A DNA stretch of 64,000 bases from NCBI GenBank assembly GCA_963721115.1, contig CAVRIA010000022.1, forward strand, positions 1 through 64,000. Reading direction: 5' to 3'. Positions 28,014-35,428 of this stretch are shown here, in pieces (within the stretch, counting starts at the first letter, position 1; each line of letters begins with the position of its first letter). Below the pieces are notes generated by a model that had not been told where the DNA came from, searched no databases, and saw nothing but the letters and a program-made list of their open reading frames with translations. The stretch comes from CAVRIA01 sp963721115 (GTDB lineage: Bacteria > Desulfobacterota > Binatia > HRBIN30 > CADEER01). The translations under genes were made by a program, and so were the position numbers.

Positions 28014-28040
28014 TGAGAATGAGTTTCACAATCATTTTCA
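28014..28040 (+). promoter_or_regulatory. Double Fur-type box
   Basis: Two overlapping 7-1-7 motifs match TGANAAT-N-ATTNTCA with one mismatch each: TGAGAAT-G-AGTTTCA (28014-28028) and TCACAAT-C-ATTTTCA (28026-28040). Overlapping 7-1-7 motifs are the known arrangement for two Fur dimers. The site ends 14 bp before the ATG of the FMN-binding protein gene. Iron repression of the following operon is therefore inferred. Confidence 0.65.
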
Positions 28041-28054
28041 GGCAAGCGGGGGCG

Positions 28055-28681
28055 ATGACGAGATCGACACGGCGGGCGAGCGCACCGCATTGGATGGGGA
28101 CGGCGGCGTTCGTGCTCGCGGCGAGCCTGCTGACCTGGCGCTCCCCCTGCCGCGGCCAGGAAGGGATGTTCCTCAGCGAGGAAGAGGCGCCGCACGCCGT
28201 GTTCCCCGACGCGGACCGCATCGAGCGCAGCGACATCGTCGCCACCGAGGCGTTGCGGGAGAAGATGCGCGCTCACCTCGGCTCCACCGCTCCATCGATC
28301 TGGGAGCCGCGCTACCCGACCTTCACCGCCTGGCACGGAGACGTACTCCTGGGCCGCGCCTTCCTCGTCGAGGAGATCGGTAAGCACCGGCCCATCACCT
28401 TCGTCGTCGGCATCCGCCCCGACGGGAGCGTTGAGGACGTCGCCGTCGTCGCCTATCGCGAGGCGTACGGCGGCGAGATCCGCCACAAGCGCTTCCTCGC
28501 CCAGTACCGCAAGAAGGGCCCCGGCGAGTCGCTGCAGCCGGGTAGCGCGATCGCGAACATCGCCGGGGCGACCCTATCGGTCCAGGCCGCGAGCCGCGCG
28601 GTGAAGAAGGCGATGGCCCTCGCCGAAGCGACGGTCGCGCCGGCGAGCCCGCCGGCAACCGCGGCACCGGTGGCGCCGTGA
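28055..28681 (+). CDS. Exported FMN-binding domain protein
   Basis: A 208-residue protein with an N-terminal hydrophobic export signal (GTAAFVLAASLLTWRSP) and an FMN-binding domain like those of NqrC/RnfG and urocanate-reductase-type flavoproteins. The covalent attachment motif appears as AGATLS with the acceptor threonine at about 173; DGSVEDVAVVAYREAYGG is the typical preceding strand. An Ala/Pro tail ends the protein. An ATG at 28013 is in frame but would place the Fur-type box inside the gene, so 28055 is chosen. The stop overlaps the ApbE start (GTGA), coupling it to the enzyme that would attach its FMN. Role: periplasmic electron carrier (inferred). Confidence 0.82.
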   Translation: MTRSTRRASAPHWMGTAAFVLAASLLTWRSPCRGQEGMFLSEEEAPHAVFPDADRIERSDIVATEALREKMRAHLGSTAPSIWEPRYPTFTAWHGDVLLGRAFLVEEIGKHRPITFVVGIRPDGSVEDVAVVAYREAYGGEIRHKRFLAQYRKKGPGESLQPGSAIANIAGATLSVQAASRAVKKAMALAEATVAPASPPATAAPVAP

Positions 28682-29721
28682 GCGCGAAAGCGATGGCGAC
28701 GCCGGCCGGATCGAGGAGCCGCCGCGCCGGGGGGGATCTCCGGCTCGTCTTCGCCCTGCTGGCTCTCGTGTTCGCGCGCCCGGCGGGCGCCGCGCCGGTC
28801 ACCGAGGTCCACTACACGATGGGGACCTACTTCTCGATCGAGGTCGACGGCCTGCCGGCTCCGGCGGCACGGCGACTCATGCGGCGCTGCTTCACGGAGG
28901 GGCACCGGCTGGAGTCCGTGTTCTCCCGCTTCGATCCGAACAGCGAGCTGAGCCGGCTCAACGCGCGGGCCGGGAACCCGACCGAGGTGAGCGCGGACAT
29001 GGCCGAGCTGCTGCGGCGGTCGCAGCGACTGAGCGCCGCGACCGGCGGCGCCTTCGACGTGACCATCGGATCGCTGACCCGGCTCTGGCGCACGTCCGCC
29101 GGCTGGCCGTCGCCCGCGACGATCGCGGCCGCCGAAGCGGGCGACATCGGCGAGCGGGTGCGATTCGACGGCGAACGCCGACTGCGGTTGGCGCCGGGCG
29201 TACAGCTCGACTTCGACGGCATCGCCAAGGGGTACGCCGTCGACCGCTGCGTGGCGCTGCTCCGCGCCGGCGGCGTCCGCCGCGCCCTGCTCAGCCTCGG
29301 CGAGAGCAGTCAGTACGCGATCGGCGCCCCCGCCGGCGCCGGGGCGTGGCCGGTTGCGGTGCGCGACCTGAACGGCGATTGCGCGCTCGGGACGTTGCAC
29401 CTACGCGACCGAGCCCTGTCGGTCTCGTCCGCCCTCGGGCACCAGCGGCGCCTCGGCGCCCGCCGCGTCGGGCACATCGTCGACCCGCGCAGCGGAGAGC
29501 CCCTGAGCGAACCGGCCGCCGCGGTCGTGGTTGCAGCGTCGGCAACCGATGCCGAGGCGTGGTCGAAAGCGCTGCTGCTCGCCGCCGCCGGCGGGGCGTC
29601 GCAACCGTTCGAAGGAGCGCTGCGGATCACGCCGCGCGGCGTGCAGCGGCTCGGCTCGATCGCGTTCCGCGCCTTCGCTGCACCGCGCCCGATCCCGGCC
29701 GACGCGGAGCCGCTGCGATGA
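28678..29721 (+). CDS. apbE: FAD:protein FMN transferase (ApbE)
   Basis: A 347-residue flavinyltransferase that moves FMN from FAD onto a threonine of a target such as the FMN-binding protein encoded just before it. Family landmarks are VHYTMGTYFSIEV near residue 42, GAFDVTIGSLTRLWR near 123, QLDFDGIAKGYAVDRC near 177, GGVRRALLSLGESSQYAIG near 200, and VDPRSGEPLSEP near 267. A hydrophobic segment (LVFALLALVFARPAGAAP) suggests export to the periplasm, the usual location. It starts with GTG overlapping the upstream stop and ends overlapping the next ATG, so the operon is tightly coupled. Confidence 0.9.
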   Translation: MSAKAMATPAGSRSRRAGGDLRLVFALLALVFARPAGAAPVTEVHYTMGTYFSIEVDGLPAPAARRLMRRCFTEGHRLESVFSRFDPNSELSRLNARAGNPTEVSADMAELLRRSQRLSAATGGAFDVTIGSLTRLWRTSAGWPSPATIAAAEAGDIGERVRFDGERRLRLAPGVQLDFDGIAKGYAVDRCVALLRAGGVRRALLSLGESSQYAIGAPAGAGAWPVAVRDLNGDCALGTLHLRDRALSVSSALGHQRRLGARRVGHIVDPRSGEPLSEPAAAVVVAASATDAEAWSKALLLAAAGGASQPFEGALRITPRGVQRLGSIAFRAFAAPRPIPADAEPLR

Positions 29722-30224
29722 AGGCATTCGCCAATCGCGGCTACCTGCTGCGCAACGCGCGCCTCGAGGTGCGCTTGGTGTACACCGCCTTCCTCGTCTT
29801 CGTGTCGATCGGGATGGTCACCCTGGCGGCGTTCGAGTTCGGCCACGTCGGGCCGCGCCCGAGCCAGGTCGCCTCCTACTACCGCGGCGGCGAACGCAAC
29901 GGAGAGATGACGTTCGCCAAGACCTCGCGCCAGCTCGTGGAGACGACCCACTTTCACGCCTTCATCATGGGCATCGTATACCTGGTGCTGGCGCACCTCT
30001 TCATCGCCACGCGCCTGCCGCTGGGAGTCCAGCGGCTCTTCATCCTGCTCGCCTTCGCCGGGTTGGCAGGCGACCTGGTCGCGCCGTGGCTGATCACCTA
30101 CGTTTCCGGCGGCTTCGCCTACCTGGAGGTGGGAAGCTGGCTGGCCGAGTGGATCGGTTTCGGCGCCTTCGTGGCGGTGCCGCTCTTCGAGATGTGGTTG
30201 ACGAGCAATGGCTCTGACGACTGA
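29718..30224 (+). CDS. Four-helix membrane protein of FMN/ApbE operon
   Basis: A 168-residue protein I do not recognise as a named family. It has four hydrophobic segments: about 21-43 (VYTAFLVFVSIGMVTLAAFE), 75-97 (IMGIVYLVLAHLFIATRL), 103-125 (FILLAFAGLAGDLVAPWLI) and 135-158 (GSWLAEWIGFGAFVAVPLFE). Histidines at THFHAF (about 73-75) and in LAHLF sit at the membrane edge and inside helix 2, as heme-b ligands would. A periplasmic-looking loop contains YYRGGERNGEMTF. It overlaps ApbE by ATGA. Inference: a membrane electron-transfer partner feeding the flavoprotein. No chemistry is proven. Confidence 0.65.
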   Translation: MKAFANRGYLLRNARLEVRLVYTAFLVFVSIGMVTLAAFEFGHVGPRPSQVASYYRGGERNGEMTFAKTSRQLVETTHFHAFIMGIVYLVLAHLFIATRLPLGVQRLFILLAFAGLAGDLVAPWLITYVSGGFAYLEVGSWLAEWIGFGAFVAVPLFEMWLTSNGSDD

Positions 30225-30441
30225 GCAGCGAGCCCGCCGGGCGCAGCCGCGCGCCCCCGCGGAGGCAGAGCGATCGGGGCCGGCGGCGGAGGTGCGCTGC
30301 CACTGCGGCAGCCTGATGGCGCGGCTGGTCGCCAACCGCCTCGAGCTCAAGTGCCGCCGCTGCAAACGCGTCGTGGTGATCGCCGAGTCGCGCGCCCACC
30401 GCGGCTGGGTGGCGATTCCGCCGCACGGAGAGGACCGATGA
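30208..30441 (+). CDS. Small zinc-ribbon protein (Com-like)
   Basis: A 77-residue protein with a single four-cysteine zinc ribbon: VRCHCGSLMARL and ELKCRRCKRVVVI (CxC then CxxC, spacing about 19). The pattern resembles the Mu Com-type regulator and other small zinc ribbons. It overlaps the membrane-protein gene by 17 bp, so it is translated with it. Its place in a redox operon is unexpected: it might be a translational regulator, a metal chaperone or a cytoplasmic sensor. Function is unassigned. Confidence 0.6.
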   Translation: MALTTEQRARRAQPRAPAEAERSGPAAEVRCHCGSLMARLVANRLELKCRRCKRVVVIAESRAHRGWVAIPPHGEDR

Positions 30442-30520
30442 GCGGCTGAGCGCGCCAACCGATCACCAGAAGCGAGACCGCCTGCACCCGCAGGCGAGAG
30501 GCCCGCGACCAGATGCGTCC

Positions 30521-30563
30521 AGAGCCCGTCGAGAGATTTCAACTCGCCGGGCTCTTTCTTTTT
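30521..30563 (+). terminator. Strong intrinsic terminator or attenuator
   Basis: AGAGCCCG-T-CGAG ... CTCG-C-CGGGCTCT forms a 12-bp stem (8 plus 4 bp with one internal mismatch) with a 9-nt loop, followed directly by TTTCTTTTT. It lies between the zinc-ribbon and porin genes, 38 bp upstream of the porin start. It would end the FMN/ApbE transcript or allow partial read-through to the porin and cytochrome. Confidence 0.8.
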
Positions 30564-30600
30564 CGAGACCCCGGCGAAGCGGACGAAGGGAGAGAGCGCA

Positions 30601-32181
30601 ATGAAGGGCAGGCTGATCGTTTTCGCCGCGAGCCTGTGGCTCGCCACCGCGGCGGTGTCGCCGCCGCTGCCGGCCCGGGGGGAGACCCTGGAAGACAGGG
30701 TCGAGCGTATGGAGCACGAGCTCCAGGAGCTGAAGGACGAGCTGAAAAAACAACGGCAGGCGGCACCAGCACCACCTGCCCCGGCGGCCGCGCCGGTGCC
30801 TGCCGAGGTAGCGGCGCCGGCGCCGGAGCCCGCTGGCGAGAAAGAGCCCTTCTACCGCACCGCCCTCGACCGCGTGAAGCTCGGGGGATACGGATCGTTC
30901 CGCTTCGAGCACAACAGCCTCGACGGCATCCACGACACCTTCACGCTGCGGCGCGTCGTCCTGACCGCGGACGCGAACATCGCGCCGCGATTGCGCTCGG
31001 GCATCGAGCTGGAGTTCGAACGCTTCCGCCAGCTCGAGGTGGAGAAGACGCTCAGCGGCACCGACGGAGGGCTGCGCGCCGAGCAGGCGATCGAGGCGAC
31101 CAACGGGTCGGAGATCTCGCTCGAGCAGGCCTGGCTGCAGTTCGACCTCTGGGACTGGCTGCGCCTGCGCGGCGGGGCGCTGCTCGTCCCGGTCGGCCGC
31201 TTCAACCTCAACCACGACGACAACCGCTGGAACCTGCCGCGCCGCCCGCTCGTCGACCGCGGCGCCCCGGTTCTGCCGACCACGGCGGCGTGGGACGAGC
31301 TCGGCGCCGGGTTCAACGGCGACCTCGAGCTCTCGGACTCTCTTCTGGGCAGCTACCAGCTCTACGTCGTGAACGGCGTCAACCTGGACACGGAGATCGA
31401 GCAGGTCGCCGAGAGCCGCGTCGGCGACACGACGCTCAACGCCACCGAGGTCAAGGTGTCGCCGTCCACCGGGACCTTCGGCATCGACAGCAAGGACGCC
31501 AAGGCGGTGACCGGCCGCTTCTCGCTCAGCCCGCAGATCGGCAGCGAGATCGCCACCTCGTTCTACTGGGGCCGCTACACCCCCGACTTCCTGCCCGACC
31601 AGAGCCTCTACTCGATCAGCGGCGACGGTCTCTACACCTACGGCCCGTTCGAGATCGAGGCCGAGTACGTGTACACGCACTTCGGCGGCATCCAGAGCGT
31701 CGCCCGGGGCTTCGCCGAGCGCGCCATCGACACGGAAGGGGCGCTGGAGAACGACCACGTCGAGAACGAGGTCGAGTTCGAGCTCGCCGGTCTCGCCGAG
31801 TCCAAGCAGGGCTACTGGATCGAGCTGCGTTACTCGTTCTGGCCGCAGCTGCTCAACCGCACCGTGCTCGGCCGCCCGTTCGAAAACCCCCGGCTGGTCG
31901 CCGTCTTCCGCCCCGAGCAGGTGTGGTTCAGCGGCCTGGTCGACGGGATCGATTTCCGCGACGGCGTCCTGACGCGCTTCGACAAGAGCAGCCCGCATCT
32001 GACCCGTCTCACCTGGGGCCTGGCCTATCGGCCGATGCCCCTCGTCGCCTTCCAGATGGCGTTCGAGTGGTACCTGGCATCGGACGGCACCAGCCTCTCC
32101 CAGGTGACCAACTTCCTGCCCGCCGGTCCCGGCCAGAACGAGGCGAACGCCTTCCTGGTCGGCGCCGCGTTCGGGTTCTGA
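30601..32181 (+). CDS. Outer-membrane porin with N-terminal coiled coil
   Basis: A 526-residue protein. A signal peptide (residues 1-27) is followed by a coiled coil (LEDRVERMEHELQELKDELK, residues about 29-52), a Pro/Ala linker, and a beta-barrel region from about 90 that ends in phenylalanine (AAFGF), the outer-membrane insertion signal. Alternating aromatic strands and aromatic girdles (GGYGSFRFEHNS, YWIELRYSFWPQLL) resemble phosphate-selective OprO/OprP-like porins. The coiled coil plus linker probably reaches through peptidoglycan. It follows the terminator at 30521-30563 and precedes a cytochrome gene, as in iron- or anion-related redox loci. The substrate is not deducible. Confidence 0.8.
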   Translation: MKGRLIVFAASLWLATAAVSPPLPARGETLEDRVERMEHELQELKDELKKQRQAAPAPPAPAAAPVPAEVAAPAPEPAGEKEPFYRTALDRVKLGGYGSFRFEHNSLDGIHDTFTLRRVVLTADANIAPRLRSGIELEFERFRQLEVEKTLSGTDGGLRAEQAIEATNGSEISLEQAWLQFDLWDWLRLRGGALLVPVGRFNLNHDDNRWNLPRRPLVDRGAPVLPTTAAWDELGAGFNGDLELSDSLLGSYQLYVVNGVNLDTEIEQVAESRVGDTTLNATEVKVSPSTGTFGIDSKDAKAVTGRFSLSPQIGSEIATSFYWGRYTPDFLPDQSLYSISGDGLYTYGPFEIEAEYVYTHFGGIQSVARGFAERAIDTEGALENDHVENEVEFELAGLAESKQGYWIELRYSFWPQLLNRTVLGRPFENPRLVAVFRPEQVWFSGLVDGIDFRDGVLTRFDKSSPHLTRLTWGLAYRPMPLVAFQMAFEWYLASDGTSLSQVTNFLPAGPGQNEANAFLVGAAFGF

Positions 32182-32204
32182 TCCGCCAACCGATGGAGCA
32201 CCGG

Positions 32205-33859
32205 ATGACCAGGAATCTTCTCGTTCTTCTCGCCACCGGCGTCCTCGCTCTCGCCGGCTGCGCAGCGACCCGCAGGCGCAGCCGCGGGAGGCGCCCGATC
32301 CCCCCGAGGTCGCCGCCGGCGAGCGCCTCTTCCTCGAGACGCGCTTCGCCCAGTTCTTCTACGCCCACAACCGCGGCCGGGTGAACGATCCCCTGTCGCA
32401 GGGCGATCCGGTCATGGACCTCACGCAGACGACGCGGGCGCCGCTGCCCGGACCCTTCCAGGGCCAGTCGATGAACTGCCGGGCCTGCCATCTGGTCGAC
32501 GAGCAAGCGGACTTCCGCGGCGGCGGCGTGCGCAGCTATGCGGACTTCGCCCGCCGCAGCCCGGTGCCGGAGCGCGAGGACGGGCGGGTGACGGCGCTGC
32601 GCAACTCGCCGGCACTGGTCGACGCCACGCTGGTGCGATCCGGCCCGTTCCTGCTGCATTTCGACGGCGAGTTCGCCTCGGTGGCCGATCTCGTCAAGGG
32701 AACGCTGACGGGGCGGAACTTCGGCTGGCTGGCGGACGAGTCCCCGACCGCCGTGGCGCACATCGCCGCCGTCGTCCGCGGCGACGACGGCCGCGGCGCC
32801 CTGGCGGCCGACTTCGGCGCCCTGCCCTACCCGGTGCTGCTGAGCGGAACGGACCCGAGCATTCCGGACAAGCTCCGCCTTCCGCCGGCGTTCCGCATCG
32901 ACGCCGGCGACGCCTCCGACGAGCAGATCCTCGACGCGGTCGCCGACCTGATCGGCGCCTACGTCGAGTCGCTGGTCTTCGCTCGGGACACCAACGGCGA
33001 GCTCGACGGCTCACCGTACGATCGCTTCCTGCGCAAGAACGGCCTGCCGCGACGTCCCGAGACCGGCGAATCGGATCTTGCGTACAGCCGGCGGCTTCGC
33101 GCCCAAATCGAAGCGCTCTCCCGTCCCCGCTACGTCGATCTCGACGACGGGGCGTTCGAGCTCCACGCCCAGGAGTTCATCTTCGGACCGCGCGAGCTGC
33201 AGGGCCTGCGGATCTTCTTCGCCGAGCAGGAGAACGCCGCCGGCGGGGTGGGGAACTGCATCGCCTGCCACGCCGCGCCGAACTTCACGGACTTCTCCCT
33301 GCACAACACCGGCGCCGCGCAGGACGAGTACGACGCCGTTCACGGGCCGGGCACCTTCGCCGCGGTCGCCGTCCCTGGCCTCGAAGAGCGCAACGACGCG
33401 CCCGAGGTCTATCTGCCGCCGTCGCCGTCGCATCCCGACGCGGTCGGCATCTTCGCCGGCGTTCCGACCGCGGACGCCCCCGGCCGCACGGATCTGGGAA
33501 TGTGGAACGTCTTTGCCAACCCCGCCCTACCCGCACCGCAATCGGAGCTCGAGGCGCTGCTCTGCGAGCGCAGCGGCCTGCCCCCGGCGCAATGCGACGA
33601 CGCGCAGCTGCTGCCGGCGGCGATCGCCCTCTTCAAGACGCCCGGCCTGCGGTCGCTCGGCCAGTCGGCGCCCTACCTGCACACGGGCCGGGAGGACACG
33701 CTGGAGGACGTGATCGACTTCTACATCCGAGAGTCCGCACTGGCGCGGGCGGGCGCGGTGCGCAACGCCGCTCCGGAGCTGAGCGGGATCGCCCTGACGG
33801 CGGACGATGTCGAACCGCTGGCGGCGTTCCTGCGCGCCCTGAACGAGGACTACGATTAG
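32205..33859 (+). CDS. Di-heme cytochrome c peroxidase-like lipoprotein (frameshift)
   Basis: About 550 residues. The lipobox LALAGC is at about residue 18. After a -1-type shift near 32268, the reading continues in AAGERLFLETRFAQFFYA and two heme motifs, MNCRACHLVD and GNCIACHAAP, as in CcpA/MauG-type di-heme enzymes. The typical C-terminal motif LRSLGQSAPYLHTGRE with its distal histidine is present, as is the calcium-region-like loop. An in-frame ATG at 32193 is an alternative start. It follows the porin by 23 bp. A role as periplasmic peroxidase or radical-forming electron acceptor for the FMN/porin system is inferred from neighbours. Confidence 0.75.
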
Positions 33860-33874
33860 GAGGGCGGCACCGAC

Positions 33875-35200
33875 TCAAGGAGACGGCGCCCCGAGGTCCT
33901 CGATCTCCTCCGGGCGGCAGCCGGGCGGCGCGCTGATCGGGTTGCACCGCGCCGGCATGCCGCCGGGGATCGTCACCTGATAGCCGGTGCCGAAGTCGGG
34001 GTTGGGCACGGGATAGTCGGTGCTGACCCACTGCGCGCCGCTGGCCAGCGCCATGTCGCGCATGGTCGTGTCGTCGTTGCGCGCCTGGATCGTGTCGGCG
34101 TCCGCCCGGGTGCGGACGACGAACCCCTCGGCCACCACCTCCTGGATCATGTCGAAGTCGCCGATCGGATCGTTCAGCTTGACGAACGCGGCTTCCGGCT
34201 CGCCCGGCGCCGAGCTGGTGAACATGACGCGGCCCGCCAGGGACGGGTGGCCGTCGATGTAGGCGGCCTTGACGGACCCGCCGTTGTCGAGGGTGAACAG
34301 CACCTTGCCGCGCGACTCGTCGACGGTGGGCCAGCCGTCCGTCCGCACGGCCTCTTCGAGCGTCGCCCGATCGCCGCGCACGTCGTCCGGCGTGATGATC
34401 CGATCCTCGGGAAAGACCGAGCGGATCTCGGCGTCGATGCCGTCGAGCTCGGTCGCGCCGATCGGGACCGGCACCACGAACTCCACCACGTCGGGGATGT
34501 TCGGAATGGCCTCGTCCTTGGCCTCCACCAGGATCATGATCGGCATGTGGTCCGGGTGCGCGTCGGACCACGATCTGATCGTCTGCAGACATTCGACGAA
34601 GGTCTGGCAGGTCGTGTTGTAGTCGATGTCCTGGACGTGCAGAACCTTGAAGCCCGGCGCCTCGAGCTCCGGAATGGTCGCGTCGGGATTGCCGGTGATC
34701 GCCCGCAGGCCGAACGGGCTGGCGTACAGGCCCCCATCCGGATCGGCGAAGACGTCGAGCTCCACCTGCCGTATGCCTTCGCTCTCGAACTGCTCGTCGA
34801 GCGGCAGGTGGCTGTACTCGAGTGTCATGGCGATGGCGGCGCTGAAGTCGTAGATCAACTTGAAGAGGGCCGGCACCGCCTGCAAGTGGTAGCTGTTGTG
34901 CGTGCCGAGGACCTGGAACTGGTTGATGCGCAGGGCGGGCGCCGGACCGCAGCCCTCCAGCGCCCGCTTCACGGCGGCGACCAGCTCGTCGATCGTGATC
35001 GTTCCGCTCCCGTCGGCGTCCGCCGCGAGGCAGTCGCCGGCCGCAGTGCTCCCGAGCGCGATGCCGACGGCTTTGATCAACTCGTCGATGGTGACCACTC
35101 TGTTGCCGTCGCAGTCGCCGCTGCAGGTCTGCGCCTGCGCCGCCCCGGCGCCTGCCATCAGCAGCGTGGACACGAACGCCAAAACGAGACCGATCCGCAT
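33875..35200 (-). CDS. Secreted Ca2+-dependent PI-PLC-like phosphodiesterase with EF-hand (dockerin-like) pair
   Basis: A 441-residue exported protein. After the signal peptide (VSTLLMAGAGAAQAQ) there are two EF-hand-type loops, DCDGNRVVTIDELI and DADGSGTITIDELV, joined as in dockerin type I modules (residues about 28-85). The catalytic domain starts with VLGTHNSYHLQAVP and continues with IRQVELDVFADPDGGLY, the pattern of the calcium-dependent PI-PLC-like family; histidine in GTHN and acid residues in ELDVFAD are the expected active-site residues. MIQEVVAEGFVVRTRAD and WVSTDYP finish the barrel. The substrate may be a phosphoinositide or other phosphodiester. It converges on the cytochrome gene. 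Confidence 0.85.
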   Translation of the reverse strand: MRIGLVLAFVSTLLMAGAGAAQAQTCSGDCDGNRVVTIDELIKAVGIALGSTAAGDCLAADADGSGTITIDELVAAVKRALEGCGPAPALRINQFQVLGTHNSYHLQAVPALFKLIYDFSAAIAMTLEYSHLPLDEQFESEGIRQVELDVFADPDGGLYASPFGLRAITGNPDATIPELEAPGFKVLHVQDIDYNTTCQTFVECLQTIRSWSDAHPDHMPIMILVEAKDEAIPNIPDVVEFVVPVPIGATELDGIDAEIRSVFPEDRIITPDDVRGDRATLEEAVRTDGWPTVDESRGKVLFTLDNGGSVKAAYIDGHPSLAGRVMFTSSAPGEPEAAFVKLNDPIGDFDMIQEVVAEGFVVRTRADADTIQARNDDTTMRDMALASGAQWVSTDYPVPNPDFGTGYQVTIPGGMPARCNPISAPPGCRPEEIEDLGAPSP

Positions 35201-35428
35201 CTGTCTTGTCTCCCCCCTGTCGACGCGCCTGCGGTGCGACATTCGACGCCGGCGCTCGATTTTCCGGGTTGTTCCCCGCGCGTGACGTGACACGTCGTCG
35301 GGGGAATTTCAATCGCGTTCGCCCGGCACTCTCGATCCGCGGAACCTCGGGGAAGAGTCCGCGCTCCGCGTTGTTGACTTCGCCGCCGTGAGTTGGCTCT
35401 ATGCCTGGGCGCCGCCCCCGGCGCGATC

